Below, piece after piece: positions 16,201 to 24,179 of a stretch of 64,000 bases of DNA (position 1 is its first letter; the number at the start of each line of letters is the position of its first letter). The translations under genes were made by a program, and so were the position numbers. The notes below the pieces were generated by a model. That model was not told where the DNA came from. It was given only the letters and a program-made list of their open reading frames with translations, and searched no databases. Origin of the DNA: a virus. The stretch spans positions 1-64,000 of IMG/VR virus record IMGVR_UViG_3300031957_003366; one strand, written 5' to 3'.

Positions 16201-16390
16201 GGAAGTCTGATGCTAGCTCAACAAATTCGGGTGAAATCTGGGTCTTTGTGTGTGCGATGTCCCCTGTGTGAATAATAAAGTCGACATTTTCTTCTTTTAA
16301 AGTTTTATAAAGCTGTGAAAATACTTGTCGATACTCTTTTTGGTATTTGTAGTTTCGGATGTGTGTGTCTGAAATTTGTGCAAAACGCAT
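13286..16390 (-). CDS. Fused Mre11-Rad50 (gp47-gp46) recombination nuclease
   Basis: The 1034-residue protein joins two normally separate subunits. Residues 1 to about 330 are an Mre11/gp47 phosphoesterase with SDTH (7-10), HTGD (41-44), GNHD (78-81), HHG (148-150) and GDIH (181-184). Residues about 365-1034 are a Rad50/gp46 ATPase with Walker A GKNYSGKS (396-403), long coiled coils, a Cys pair at 713 and 720 where a zinc hook would be, a signature-like LGSGAEK (944-950), Walker B FAVLDEP (972-978) and an H-loop LISH (1006-1009). The complex resects DNA ends for recombination-dependent replication. The joint is uninterrupted: no stop or frame change. It is the third gene of the operon after RuvC-like and primase genes; its ATG overlaps the primase stop. 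Confidence 0.93.
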   Translation of the reverse strand: MRFAQISDTHIRNYKYQKEYRQVFSQLYKTLKEENVDFIIHTGDIAHTKTQISPEFVELASDFLSSLADIAPTYVLLGNHDGNLKNSARQDALTPIVQNLKHPDLHLFKGYEQVNLSEKFVLHAMCVFDDQANWNLEPDQDFINIALHHGAVRGSETDIGWVLEGEVNLETFENFDYGFFGDIHKTNQLLDDHGRFRYPGSTIQQNFGESNDKGFLVWDIKDKESFTCKHIPVSNPKPFITIKLTKTGRLPRGTSIPTGARVRLISEHNHPISTLKKAADVVRTKFKPESVAFLNRFSGARGSATSAHAERMNMRDAKVQEKLMEEYLADYELDKEQLAQVFALNKQISTLINEDEETKRNIHWNLDKFKFDNLFNYGEDNSIDFAKLNGIIGIFGKNYSGKSSIIDSILYAIFNSSSKSVRKNVDLINQNKEHATGEVQFSIGDKVFTIKREGKKYTKRLHGKASIEAKTDLTFSVFDPVTGETECLNGQTRNGTDANIRRYLGTLDDFLLTSMISQMNSLNFINEGTTKRKEILAKFLDLEILDKKFKKAKEISQDKRALVKGLEGVDYDAQIEEEQAELETLKEKILSVKLHCNELNVILDGLKQEKSKIQHQVDSQKEIDIDIESVLNEIKNLESKKTTLEDEIKEISVRIEQCETFIQDFDLERVLGRKEVHSETLKQLTDLTVVLKERKREKADIEDKQRLLSSVPCGDQFPTCRFIKDAHEAVGSFDVVEQAIKGLEGNVEERENEIKKLNIDEVNDLLDKYDNIVAAKEDTENRLKNKEMELKMTQMSLTALLAKKETYEKNEAEIRKILKLKEQLTVTSRTIKNTQSDCDSCNDDLLELLGDEAGAKARIDLANQTKAKLKKAREDYSTFVYFMRCVHPNGIPYDVTKKMLPVINEEIEKVLSDVVDFQVFFEEDGNKLNIFIKHSKFDARPIELGSGAEKTIAATAIRLGLLNVSSLPIPNFAVLDEPATALDAENMDGFIKILQMYRENFETVFLISHLDSLKDIVDDEVIIQKKEGYAFVNV

Positions 16391-17346
16391 TAAATCGCCT
16401 CCAGTAAGTTTCTTGCTGTTAATTCGAATAAATCCTGTTGTAGGATAGGTGCTGCTTTTTTCTTTCGCAGTGAAAATTCGTTTTTGGGCATCTCTCCCAA
16501 GTCATTAAAGCCGGATAAGTCAACCTTGAAGACTTCTACCTCAAAATCAAGTAGAAGTTTCATAATCTTTAGTTCTTTTTCGTATGCATCTGGATCTAAG
16601 GCCAGATACACCGTGCTGTCGTTCTCAATAAGCTTGCGAAGCAGCAACGAATTCTCGGTCATTGTGGAACCAAGGAGTGGGACTGAGTTAGGTCCGGAGA
16701 CAATGGCGTCAAAAACACCTTCTGTAATCACAATGTCTTGGTCCCAATCGATAAAGAGTTCGTTAAATACAATGTTGCGGCTGGCTTTTGGGTTTTTATA
16801 GGCCGGCCATACGCTTTTATCGAAGGCCCTGGTAATAAAATAGTTTGGTGAGCCACTATCCCCAAAGGATGGAACAACCAAACGGTCTTTATAGATGCCC
16901 TTCTCACAAAAACCAACCTTCCAATAAGCAAGATCAAAATCAGTCAAGCCTCTGGAGCGTAGATAGTTGAGTGGTCGTCGCAAAGTTAGAGGTATTTCTC
17001 TTTTATGAAGCGCTTGGTACTCCTTTGGAAGCTGAACCACTTGCTGTTCTTCTTCATCTGAAATCTCAAATAAAAGCTTTTCGTCAAATTCAGAAAAGTC
17101 AATCTTTCTTGAGAACCGATCCCATTCTTTTAGAAGCGACCAGTTACCAAATTTCTTGACCAAACGACGAATGTTTCGCCCTGATGCGTCGCATACCCAA
17201 CACTTATATACATTTTTTTCAACATTTAGTGAAAGCTTTGGTTTGCGGTGGTTACAAAAAGGGCAGTGAAATAAAAATTCACCGCCCGACCTGTAAGAAT
17301 GTCCTAACGCTTGTTTTATAATGTTTAGTTTTTCTCGTCCGTGCAT
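16390..17346 (-). CDS. DnaG-like DNA primase
   Basis: The 318-residue protein has a CHC2-like zinc finger with C28, C31, C49 and C52, followed by a catalytic core and a TOPRIM domain: TEGVFDA (208-214) carries the conserved Glu, and ALDPDA (249-254) the DxD pair. It makes RNA primers for lagging-strand synthesis. It is short compared with DnaG (about 580) because it lacks a clear helicase-binding C-terminal domain. No helicase gene is in the window. The start overlaps the upstream RuvC-like gene by 22 bases, and the stop overlaps the Mre11-Rad50 ATG. Confidence 0.88.
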   Translation of the reverse strand: MHGREKLNIIKQALGHSYRSGGEFLFHCPFCNHRKPKLSLNVEKNVYKCWVCDASGRNIRRLVKKFGNWSLLKEWDRFSRKIDFSEFDEKLLFEISDEEEQQVVQLPKEYQALHKREIPLTLRRPLNYLRSRGLTDFDLAYWKVGFCEKGIYKDRLVVPSFGDSGSPNYFITRAFDKSVWPAYKNPKASRNIVFNELFIDWDQDIVITEGVFDAIVSGPNSVPLLGSTMTENSLLLRKLIENDSTVYLALDPDAYEKELKIMKLLLDFEVEVFKVDLSGFNDLGEMPKNEFSLRKKKAAPILQQDLFELTARNLLEAI

Positions 17347-17843
17347 AGTTGTAGTCCCGCCCTGGCAATGATAAGTGAATCAGCCCGATCGAAAGTGTCG
17401 GGCTTGGGATTGCCATGTCTTGTATACTCTACCACGAATAAGGGCTCCGTGTCAAGCAAATGTTGCAGGACTTGTTTTTTTGCCGGTGTCCCCTTGGTTA
17501 TTTTGATGCCGGCAAGTTTTCGAGCCGAGGTTGCGGCAATGTATCCTGGCTCTAGGGACCATTCTTTATAAGCAAGCCAAGAGACAACGCCATTAAAACG
17601 AGAGAGAGTAGAAAGAGTTGCAGCTGAGCTAAATCCCGACCGAAAAGATTGTAAAGATTGCTCAATAAAAATCTTATCTGGTTCTTGAGAAAGACTTTTA
17701 AAATACTCAGCAACTTTTTCACTCTTTAAAAAGAAGTTCTTATACTTACGAAGATCTATAGAATCATTTAAAATAATGTTATTATTATAATCTAATAACG
17801 TTATACCTGTTATACTTGTACTTATATCTAAACCTAAAATCAT
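17325..17843 (-). CDS. ruvC: RuvC-like Holliday junction resolvase
   Basis: The 172-residue RNase H-fold protein shows the RuvC acidic residues: D6 in MILGLDIS, E61 in FIEQS, and D152/D155 in FDRADSL. The length matches RuvC (about 170). It probably resolves branched recombination or replication DNA before packaging, a job done in T4 by the unrelated endonuclease VII. The ATG at 17843 has no Shine-Dalgarno sequence; the promoter -10 box ends only six bases upstream, so the transcript is probably leaderless. It is the first gene of the operon with primase and Mre11-Rad50. Confidence 0.85.
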   Translation of the reverse strand: MILGLDISTSITGITLLDYNNNIILNDSIDLRKYKNFFLKSEKVAEYFKSLSQEPDKIFIEQSLQSFRSGFSSAATLSTLSRFNGVVSWLAYKEWSLEPGYIAATSARKLAGIKITKGTPAKKQVLQHLLDTEPLFVVEYTRHGNPKPDTFDRADSLIIARAGLQLCTDEKN

Positions 17844-17849
17844 ATAATG

Positions 17850-17878
17850 ATCTTATCATATATTTTATTAGATGTCAA
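17850..17878 (-). promoter_or_regulatory. Sigma70-type promoter for the recombination operon
   Basis: The coding strand has TTGACA (17878-17873), a 17-base AT-rich spacer and TAAGAT (17855-17850). The -35 box is perfect and overlaps the last codons of the preceding virion gene. The start point should fall at or next to the A of the RuvC ATG at 17843. This host-type promoter would allow early expression of recombination genes embedded among late genes. Confidence 0.75.
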
Positions 17879-19025
17879 GCTTTAGTTTAAAAGTTATATC
17901 TCTAGATTCAGTTTTCTTTACGGGTCTGGCCAAAGAAGCAATTGCAATAAGGTTTTTATCTTCATCGTATAAGCCTATTTTAGATATATAAGTTGTTTTC
18001 TCAAATGGGGCTGTTGGATCTTGATAAGATGCTGATGTTATATTTTTTATTATTCTTGCTGGCTCTCTAAAACTACCAACAGACCCAGTAAACTCTATAG
18101 GCTTGTGACTATCTTTTGTATAGAATGTTGGGTTTTCAGATTGGTTTAGTTCTCCACGAGGAGCTGTGCAAAACATTAGCTTTGTATTGACTTCGCTGGT
18201 AGACTCAAAATGAAGATGGAAAGAAGAAGATGGCAGTGCGGCTGTGTATTCAATGTTTCCTTGAATTCCAGCTGTGTAATAATACCACTTAAATGGTTCT
18301 TCGGTGCCTCCAGACTGGTCATAATTATCAATGTTGTCGGTTGTAACATCCCAAGATCCAGTAAGCAAGATAGCGCCCATGTCTCTTAGTACCACACCAG
18401 CAACTGAACCGGTGTTTGTGTCTATTGGTAGAGTTTGGACTAATTCGCCCTTAGCATTTGCTTCTAAGCGCCCTGTGAGTGTTCCAGTAACATAAAAGTC
18501 TAGTTTCAGAGTATCCGCCTTCATTCCTGATCCAAAGAAGATGGAAGGGACATCAATAAGCGCTATATCCTGTGTGCTCTTATCTCCAAGTGATGAAGAA
18601 TACGCAAAGTGGTTAGAATAAAGCCTGCGTCTGTTTAGAGTGTTTTTTAAAGATACTATTTCTCTTCTTGTTGATCCCGTATAAAAGTTTCTTGTAATGC
18701 TAGCAGAAAGAGGATAAGATCCTGAAATAACATCTCCATAGGAAAATGCATTATAAGAAGCTTCACTAACAGTGCTCATGTTGTTCAAAGAGGCGCCTTT
18801 AACAACAAAAGGGTAAATCAAGTTATCGCTAGCACGATCAACATTCATCTCGTAAAGGGAAATGAAGCCGGATGGAACACCATTTATTGTTGAGCCAAGC
18901 GAGGCAGCGCTGTTTGGCGCTCCGTTATAATAAACAGTTCTATCGTTAACAAAAAAGGAGCACGATGGGTTGACCACCCGAAGTTGGTCGACCACATCGT
19001 TTTGCTTGAACTGATAGAACTTCAT
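17868..19025 (-). CDS. Virion structural protein, paralogue of next upstream gene
   Basis: The 385-residue protein is beta-rich, with much Ser, Thr, Gly and Tyr and no signal peptide. Its C-terminal 110 residues align by eye with those of the 341-residue neighbour: a strand with MFC, then YISKIGLYDEDKNLIAIASL, PVKK and a final KLKLDI. Such IGLY-LLAxAKL-KVRLDY endings are, to my memory, seen in structural proteins of large marine phages. It is the last tail-region gene before the recombination operon, and the -35 box of that operon overlaps its stop. Exact place in the virion unknown. Confidence 0.72.
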   Translation of the reverse strand: MKFYQFKQNDVVDQLRVVNPSCSFFVNDRTVYYNGAPNSAASLGSTINGVPSGFISLYEMNVDRASDNLIYPFVVKGASLNNMSTVSEASYNAFSYGDVISGSYPLSASITRNFYTGSTRREIVSLKNTLNRRRLYSNHFAYSSSLGDKSTQDIALIDVPSIFFGSGMKADTLKLDFYVTGTLTGRLEANAKGELVQTLPIDTNTGSVAGVVLRDMGAILLTGSWDVTTDNIDNYDQSGGTEEPFKWYYYTAGIQGNIEYTAALPSSSFHLHFESTSEVNTKLMFCTAPRGELNQSENPTFYTKDSHKPIEFTGSVGSFREPARIIKNITSASYQDPTAPFEKTTYISKIGLYDEDKNLIAIASLARPVKKTESRDITFKLKLDI

Positions 19026-19026
19026 T

Positions 19027-20052
19027 TTAGTAGTCTAGTCTGACTCGTAATGTAAGCTCGTTTGTTGGATCTTTTTTGAGTGGCTCTGAAAGCTTTGCGG
19101 TAGCTAAAAGAACGTTGTCTGATGAATACAGGCCAATGGAAGTTACATAAGACGCAGGAGTGTCTGTTCTAGCATTCTTTATAACAACCTGTGAGCCCGA
19201 TAGGTATGTTGAGTTTGATGAATAGTTAAACTCGTTGGAGCCGGCACGGCAGAAGTAAATACTTGAGTTGAGTTCCGTTGTGTTGTTAAACTGGACGTTG
19301 TCAAGCCTGTGCCTAAAGCCATCAGTTGAGCCGGTTATTGATGAGCCGGTTAAAACTGCATCAATGTCTTCATCGTCAACATTAAAGCCGGACGGCTGGG
19401 CAAAAAGGTTAAAGACACTGGCTGTTAAAACAGTAATTCCCGCTTGATAATAAACATGACCAACTGGAGTACCAGTACCGGCTGAGTTGGTGTATAATAA
19501 GCCATATTCTCCTGCAGGCGAGTTAACTTTGTAATCAGTCTGAGCGCCAGCATCATAAACAGTATTAGATTCGGTCAAATTAGTGTAAGTACCACTCAAA
19601 TAAGCAGTCATTTGGAATGAGCCTTTTTTAATTTCATCCTTGACGAGCAAGCGTGAGAAGGGGAAAAAGAAGCATTCTTTCATTTTCGTGCCGCCGCCTG
19701 ATATATCACCGTCCTGATCAAAATCTTGAATTGAGCCAGTAACATCAGGCTGAACTAAAACTTTTGCAAACTGATTATAAATGTTTATCTTTTTAGCGTT
19801 CTGGATGCTAGCAGCGCCTGATAATGATGAATTTGCAGAGTAACCAACAGTTATATCAAATATGTGGTTTGCTGAAGAGCTTAGATAGGGATAGTCATAA
19901 ACAGACTGAAACATACCGTGAGCATAGTTTTTGATATTGTTGTCAGAATAAGTTCCTGATACAATTGTGCCAGTAATTGGAATAACCTCGTGAAGGTTTG
20001 TTGCCGTTACTGTTTGGTCGTCCGATCCGAATGTTTTAAATGTTGATGCCAT
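19027..20052 (-). CDS. Virion structural protein with IGLY C-terminal module
   Basis: This 341-residue beta-rich protein ends in the same module as its downstream neighbour (IYFCRAG, YVTSIGLYSSDNVLLATAKL, PLKK, LRVRLDY). The N-terminal half is different and rich in Ser/Thr/Tyr (GTYSDNNIKNYAHGMFQSVYDYPYLSSS). It is probably a tail or baseplate accessory protein. An SD-like GAGAG lies close to the ATG. An AATAAATA element just upstream might be a promoter but is not supported by recurrence. Confidence 0.72.
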   Translation of the reverse strand: MASTFKTFGSDDQTVTATNLHEVIPITGTIVSGTYSDNNIKNYAHGMFQSVYDYPYLSSSANHIFDITVGYSANSSLSGAASIQNAKKINIYNQFAKVLVQPDVTGSIQDFDQDGDISGGGTKMKECFFFPFSRLLVKDEIKKGSFQMTAYLSGTYTNLTESNTVYDAGAQTDYKVNSPAGEYGLLYTNSAGTGTPVGHVYYQAGITVLTASVFNLFAQPSGFNVDDEDIDAVLTGSSITGSTDGFRHRLDNVQFNNTTELNSSIYFCRAGSNEFNYSSNSTYLSGSQVVIKNARTDTPASYVTSIGLYSSDNVLLATAKLSEPLKKDPTNELTLRVRLDY

Positions 20053-20071
20053 TTTTTCTCTCTTTTATTTA

Positions 20072-21022
20072 TTATGAATTATTTTTTAAGAACCTGATTG
20101 GTATCTGGACGGTGTAACCAGTTGACGCACCATAGATTGTAACAAATGAGTCAATATACTTAACATTGGCTGCAACGTCGGTATAATAGTCAATTGTAGC
20201 GCTAGTATCAACAGAACCGAATAAGTCAAAGTAGTAATCTGATTCTGCCAAGTCAATCTTCGGACGAATACGAAGCTGCAATATATTTCCTCTAGGGCCT
20301 GAAATAACCTGACCAGGTTGGCTACTGTTATTTCTATTTGCCCTTACGAAGGACGTGTCTGTTGTTGCACTAACCATGTAAGTTGCAATATCATCATCAT
20401 CAACGTTACTTGGGGTCTTTTCTGTAAGTTCTTCACTATTCAAGCCAGAAATTAGACCACCTAGTCGATTGTCCATCTCGATTATAAATGTATCTTCTCT
20501 AAGATCGGATGATAGGCCAGCGCCGGGGCTAATAGACGTAGTGTCTAAGCCTTGATCTACCCTAATGAATCGATTGCCGGTAGAGGATAGTTCATCGTCA
20601 GCAGGAGAGCGCAAGATGCCAATGTTATCCCCTGAGAATTTATCGTTTGTTGTTTTATCGACAGGGATTAGGAATGTATCTGCACCAAAATTTGCTGCTA
20701 CTGGTCCTCGGCTGTCCGTATCGTTGAGTTTGATGACCGGTAGGTAAAGCAAGTTTGGATTGTTGATTGTTATGATCTTTGACTTCATTGACGACCCATT
20801 GTTCGTGAATGCTTCAAAGATAGGAGTTTGGAGGATTTCTAGATCGAAGTAGGCAGAGCCACTTGGGTGGTTCTTGTCATAAAGGCCATAATCAATCTCA
20901 TCGTCGCCTAAAGCAAACTTTGTGATTCTAAATGTTCCTTTTCCTTCTGCTAGGCGTCGTCGCCCTTCGTCTGTCAAGACTGCATCGAGTATGATGTCGC
21001 CTGAATTGTCTAAAAATGCCAT
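20072..21022 (-). CDS. Virion structural protein with LTxxGRRxLA N-terminal module
   Basis: The 316-residue protein starts with a recognisable module: ILDAVLTDEGRRRLAEG, FRITKFALGDDEIDYGLYD. A related version begins the 339-residue protein at 27020-28039. The rest is beta-rich and ends in IPIRFLKNNS. It has a strong SD (AAAAGGAG) and a candidate late promoter element 20 bases upstream, so it probably leads a late transcript with the following two genes. It is a likely tail or baseplate component, position in the particle unknown. Confidence 0.75.
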   Translation of the reverse strand: MAFLDNSGDIILDAVLTDEGRRRLAEGKGTFRITKFALGDDEIDYGLYDKNHPSGSAYFDLEILQTPIFEAFTNNGSSMKSKIITINNPNLLYLPVIKLNDTDSRGPVAANFGADTFLIPVDKTTNDKFSGDNIGILRSPADDELSSTGNRFIRVDQGLDTTSISPGAGLSSDLREDTFIIEMDNRLGGLISGLNSEELTEKTPSNVDDDDIATYMVSATTDTSFVRANRNNSSQPGQVISGPRGNILQLRIRPKIDLAESDYYFDLFGSVDTSATIDYYTDVAANVKYIDSFVTIYGASTGYTVQIPIRFLKNNS

Positions 21023-21042
21023 GCATAAACTCCTTTTCTTAC

Positions 21043-21053
21043 TATAAATAGTT
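21043..21053 (-). promoter_or_regulatory. Candidate late promoter element (AACTATTTATA), virion genes
   Basis: The coding strand reads AACTATTTATAGTAAGAAAAGGAG, 20 bases before the ATG at 21022. The core matches the elements near 1756, 13284, 37291 and 49974. Confidence 0.55.
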
Positions 21054-21072
21054 GTTAAATAATTTTATTCTA

Positions 21073-24000
21073 TTATGTATAATCAATACCACCACGGCTA
21101 ATAGAGCCTAGGGTGTTTGCGGCGTCACCTTCTACTACCTCACGGGCCGTACCTGCTCTTTCACCGGCAGTCTCAAACTGTTCTTCACGAATGTTTTCTA
21201 GAGCCCGGTCCATAAGAGTGGCCCTAGGGCGCCCAGTTGGCACTGGGTCGCCTTCGTTTCTTCTTGCTATGGCATCTTGTATGTCTTTCTCTGTGACAGT
21301 ATCTGGTACCATAGTTCTTCTTTCTTTTGTTGCAATGTTAAAATCGTTTAGAACATATTTAAACTCAACAAAGATTGACTTACCTGTTTTTTTAGATTTT
21401 AACTCAAGCATATACCTTTGATTGATAATGTTGTTTTGTGATTCTACCTTATCTGGATCTACACTTGATGGTAAAGCGCCTCTACCGAGAACTACTGATG
21501 AAACATCCTCTGATTTCTTTCCATTAAATTGCCCACGAACAAAAGAGATCTCTTGAGCGTTAGGCCTGATCTTTATAAACCTTCTTACATTTTTGGAATT
21601 AGTATCTTTTTTAATTTTTCTGAACTCTCCATCAGCCCCTAAAACACCAAACATTTCTTCAAGAGAAAATGTAGAAAGCAAAGGCTGGAGCGCTCCTTCG
21701 TTATCGACTAGCGTAAACTTAAATACTTCAGTTGGGTTGGAAATGTTTCCGTGAAAGTCCAAGGTTCTGAAAAGATAGTAATAGTCTACATTAGCAACTA
21801 TGTTATCCATAAAGGAAGTGCCGTCTGTGCTTTGATCTTTAGATGTTACACTTCTTATGATTCTTTTTCCTCTAACAAAATCTCGAATCGATTCTGGCTT
21901 TCGGTCTAACCTGAATACTTCGAAGGCTGCTGGAGTTTCATCTGAGTGGAATCTTATCTTTTCATCTTGTCTTACTTTTTGGGACTGTCTTATCTTTTGG
22001 AATAAAGCTCTATCTCCACTCTCAAGCACCACAGGCATTGCGTGTTCTGTTGCGTTCATTGATGAGAGTCTAATCTTGACTCGGTCACTAAAATCTTTTA
22101 CCGGATAAAACTCAACGTTTGGTCTAACTGGGGGAGCGTCTGTTAGGACTGAATTCTCAAAAGCCAATGGAAGTTCTATTATCTTTGGCTGCTGACTGGT
22201 TCTTACCTTTGAACCTAAAACGTATCTGTCTTCTTCGGGGCGGGACCCAAGGTCAACACCCAATTCTATATTAGTGGCCACCTCATAGCGATAAGAACTT
22301 TCTAAAACAAATGCTAATGCGGATAAAGAGTATTCGTATTCTTGATTTGGCTTGACTTGAGTATCAAAAAACTCTACAAGTTCTTCTGGTCTGTTGAAGA
22401 TAAAGAACTGCTGACGGGCGCCTGTTAGGGTGTTTCTTTTACCAACCTTGTAAGCAAAAATCTCAAAATAGTTGTTTTTTCTTGACAAAAATAGGTCTTT
22501 TAGATTTGGAAGGTTGTCTGATGCGATATTTCCGATGGTTGTTTTAAGTTGATCAAGAAATTCAAAATTTGAAATAATTCCTTCATTTCTATAGTTGGTT
22601 AAGTTGAGATTATTCTTGTAGGGTGTTATAAAGCTTGAATTAAAACGCTCTACTTGCTCAAAAATGTCTGGCTTACCAATTATTTCAGTTTGTCCGGTTG
22701 ACCTATTAATGGTGAATGGTTGTGTTGTATTGTTGAAGATTGTAGAAAAATCAAACTCTCTTGCCTCTCTAGTTGAAGTTGTTGTTGGTTGACCGGTAAA
22801 GTAATCAGTAATGGAAAGATTTTTTTGTCTTGATGTTATCTCACTTGCAGATGTTGCCGTGCCGTCCATCAAGTTGAGCATTATTTCTGCTTCTAGGTTA
22901 TAGTTTGTTAGGATGTTCAACAAATTAAACTGGCTTGAAGGAAGATCCGAGATTTCTATCCTGTTGCCGAATGGGAAGAGTGATTGAAAATTAAAGTTTT
23001 GTGAGACTGTCGGATCAATCAAAATTAATCTTCTCTTTTGTTGGTCGGGCAGCTCTCCGTATGCCTCTTCAAACTCAACATTATTAAGGTTTTTGATTGA
23101 GATGCCAAACTTGTTGTATAAGTCTCTTGTTAGTTCACCAGATTGCTGACTAGTTTGCACTGGCTCTAAATCAAAAGGCCCAAAAAACAGCTTTTCTTTT
23201 AGTTCGTTGATATAGTTTGTTATTGTTGCAGTTGGCCGGTCTTCTTGGCGCATGTTATCTACCAAGGCTTCTAAGTACTTTATTATGCTAAAGAGATAGC
23301 CTGATGGCATCAAGCTTTCCTCAAAGCCTGTATAGAATCGGCTTGAGGGTGCTCTTTCTCCGAATTCGTACTCTCTAGATAAGAAATTGTAGTTCTCGTC
23401 GACAATAAATCTTAGATCAGATACTGCTTCTAAATTTGACTCTTTCTCCATCTTTACTAGCGTCTCGGGCACTTGCGCTAGAGTGTTAATGCTTAAATCT
23501 AAGTATGAAGTGGCTATTTCTGATCTATCGACAAACGGCTTCATTCCTACCGGGCGAATAGTGAATTTTACAGAACTAAGGCCGGCTCTGGGTGCTAAGA
23601 GCGAAATTGTTTCTTCACACTTGTCCATCAGTGCGTGTGTGGCATAGTCATCGATAAGGTTGTATTTCCGACCTTCGAAATCGCCTCTCTGCAGGAACTC
23701 GATGAAAACTTCCCGTGAATGAAAAACTTTTACCCATTCTAAGCTTCGAAAGTGAAACTTAATGTCTTGGAAAGATTCATAAAATAAAGATTGTTCGTCT
23801 TCGCCAACCTTTTGGACTGTTTTGTTTTTTATAAATCGAATCTTTGAGAAAGGTATACGGTATTCGAACTGAAAACTTTCCTGGAATCTTATAGTGTCAC
23901 CATCAAACGTTACTCGATCGTCAAATTTGGCAATGTTGCCTATCGTGACTTCTTCATCGGTTGTTGTTTTGTATCTGGCCAGTCCGGTTAGATAACGGAA

Positions 24001-24174
24001 AACATCGATGTTTGCCGGGATAACCTCTTCTATCGTTTCGCCGGTTTCTGTCGAGACGATAACTTCCCCACCAAACCTACTTTGAGGAAGGAAATCTGTC
24101 TGCTTTAAGTTTAGATCGAAAACAGTTTCATTATTGTAAAATTGTAAACTTCTATTTGATAAAATTGCTGACAT
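21073..24174 (-). CDS. Large virion structural protein (tail/baseplate region)
   Basis: The 1033-residue protein has mixed beta and helical composition, with no signal peptide or membrane segment. A fibronectin-like strand pattern near residues 790-830 (VDYYYLFRTLDFHGNISNPTEVFKFTL) suggests at least one Ig-like domain, and the last 70 residues are a basic, Arg/Glu-rich tail. It lies between two other large structural genes in one run of late genes. I cannot assign a T4 counterpart. Confidence 0.75.
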   Translation of the reverse strand: MSAILSNRSLQFYNNETVFDLNLKQTDFLPQSRFGGEVIVSTETGETIEEVIPANIDVFRYLTGLARYKTTTDEEVTIGNIAKFDDRVTFDGDTIRFQESFQFEYRIPFSKIRFIKNKTVQKVGEDEQSLFYESFQDIKFHFRSLEWVKVFHSREVFIEFLQRGDFEGRKYNLIDDYATHALMDKCEETISLLAPRAGLSSVKFTIRPVGMKPFVDRSEIATSYLDLSINTLAQVPETLVKMEKESNLEAVSDLRFIVDENYNFLSREYEFGERAPSSRFYTGFEESLMPSGYLFSIIKYLEALVDNMRQEDRPTATITNYINELKEKLFFGPFDLEPVQTSQQSGELTRDLYNKFGISIKNLNNVEFEEAYGELPDQQKRRLILIDPTVSQNFNFQSLFPFGNRIEISDLPSSQFNLLNILTNYNLEAEIMLNLMDGTATSASEITSRQKNLSITDYFTGQPTTTSTREAREFDFSTIFNNTTQPFTINRSTGQTEIIGKPDIFEQVERFNSSFITPYKNNLNLTNYRNEGIISNFEFLDQLKTTIGNIASDNLPNLKDLFLSRKNNYFEIFAYKVGKRNTLTGARQQFFIFNRPEELVEFFDTQVKPNQEYEYSLSALAFVLESSYRYEVATNIELGVDLGSRPEEDRYVLGSKVRTSQQPKIIELPLAFENSVLTDAPPVRPNVEFYPVKDFSDRVKIRLSSMNATEHAMPVVLESGDRALFQKIRQSQKVRQDEKIRFHSDETPAAFEVFRLDRKPESIRDFVRGKRIIRSVTSKDQSTDGTSFMDNIVANVDYYYLFRTLDFHGNISNPTEVFKFTLVDNEGALQPLLSTFSLEEMFGVLGADGEFRKIKKDTNSKNVRRFIKIRPNAQEISFVRGQFNGKKSEDVSSVVLGRGALPSSVDPDKVESQNNIINQRYMLELKSKKTGKSIFVEFKYVLNDFNIATKERRTMVPDTVTEKDIQDAIARRNEGDPVPTGRPRATLMDRALENIREEQFETAGERAGTAREVVEGDAANTLGSISRGGIDYT

Positions 24175-24179
24175 TATAA

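Noticed and set aside
20054-20064. AATAAATA on the coding strand before the gene starting at 20052
   Set aside because: It matches the T4 late core better in orientation, but occurs only once in a suitable place and overlaps the upstream stop region; AT-rich chance match cannot be excluded.
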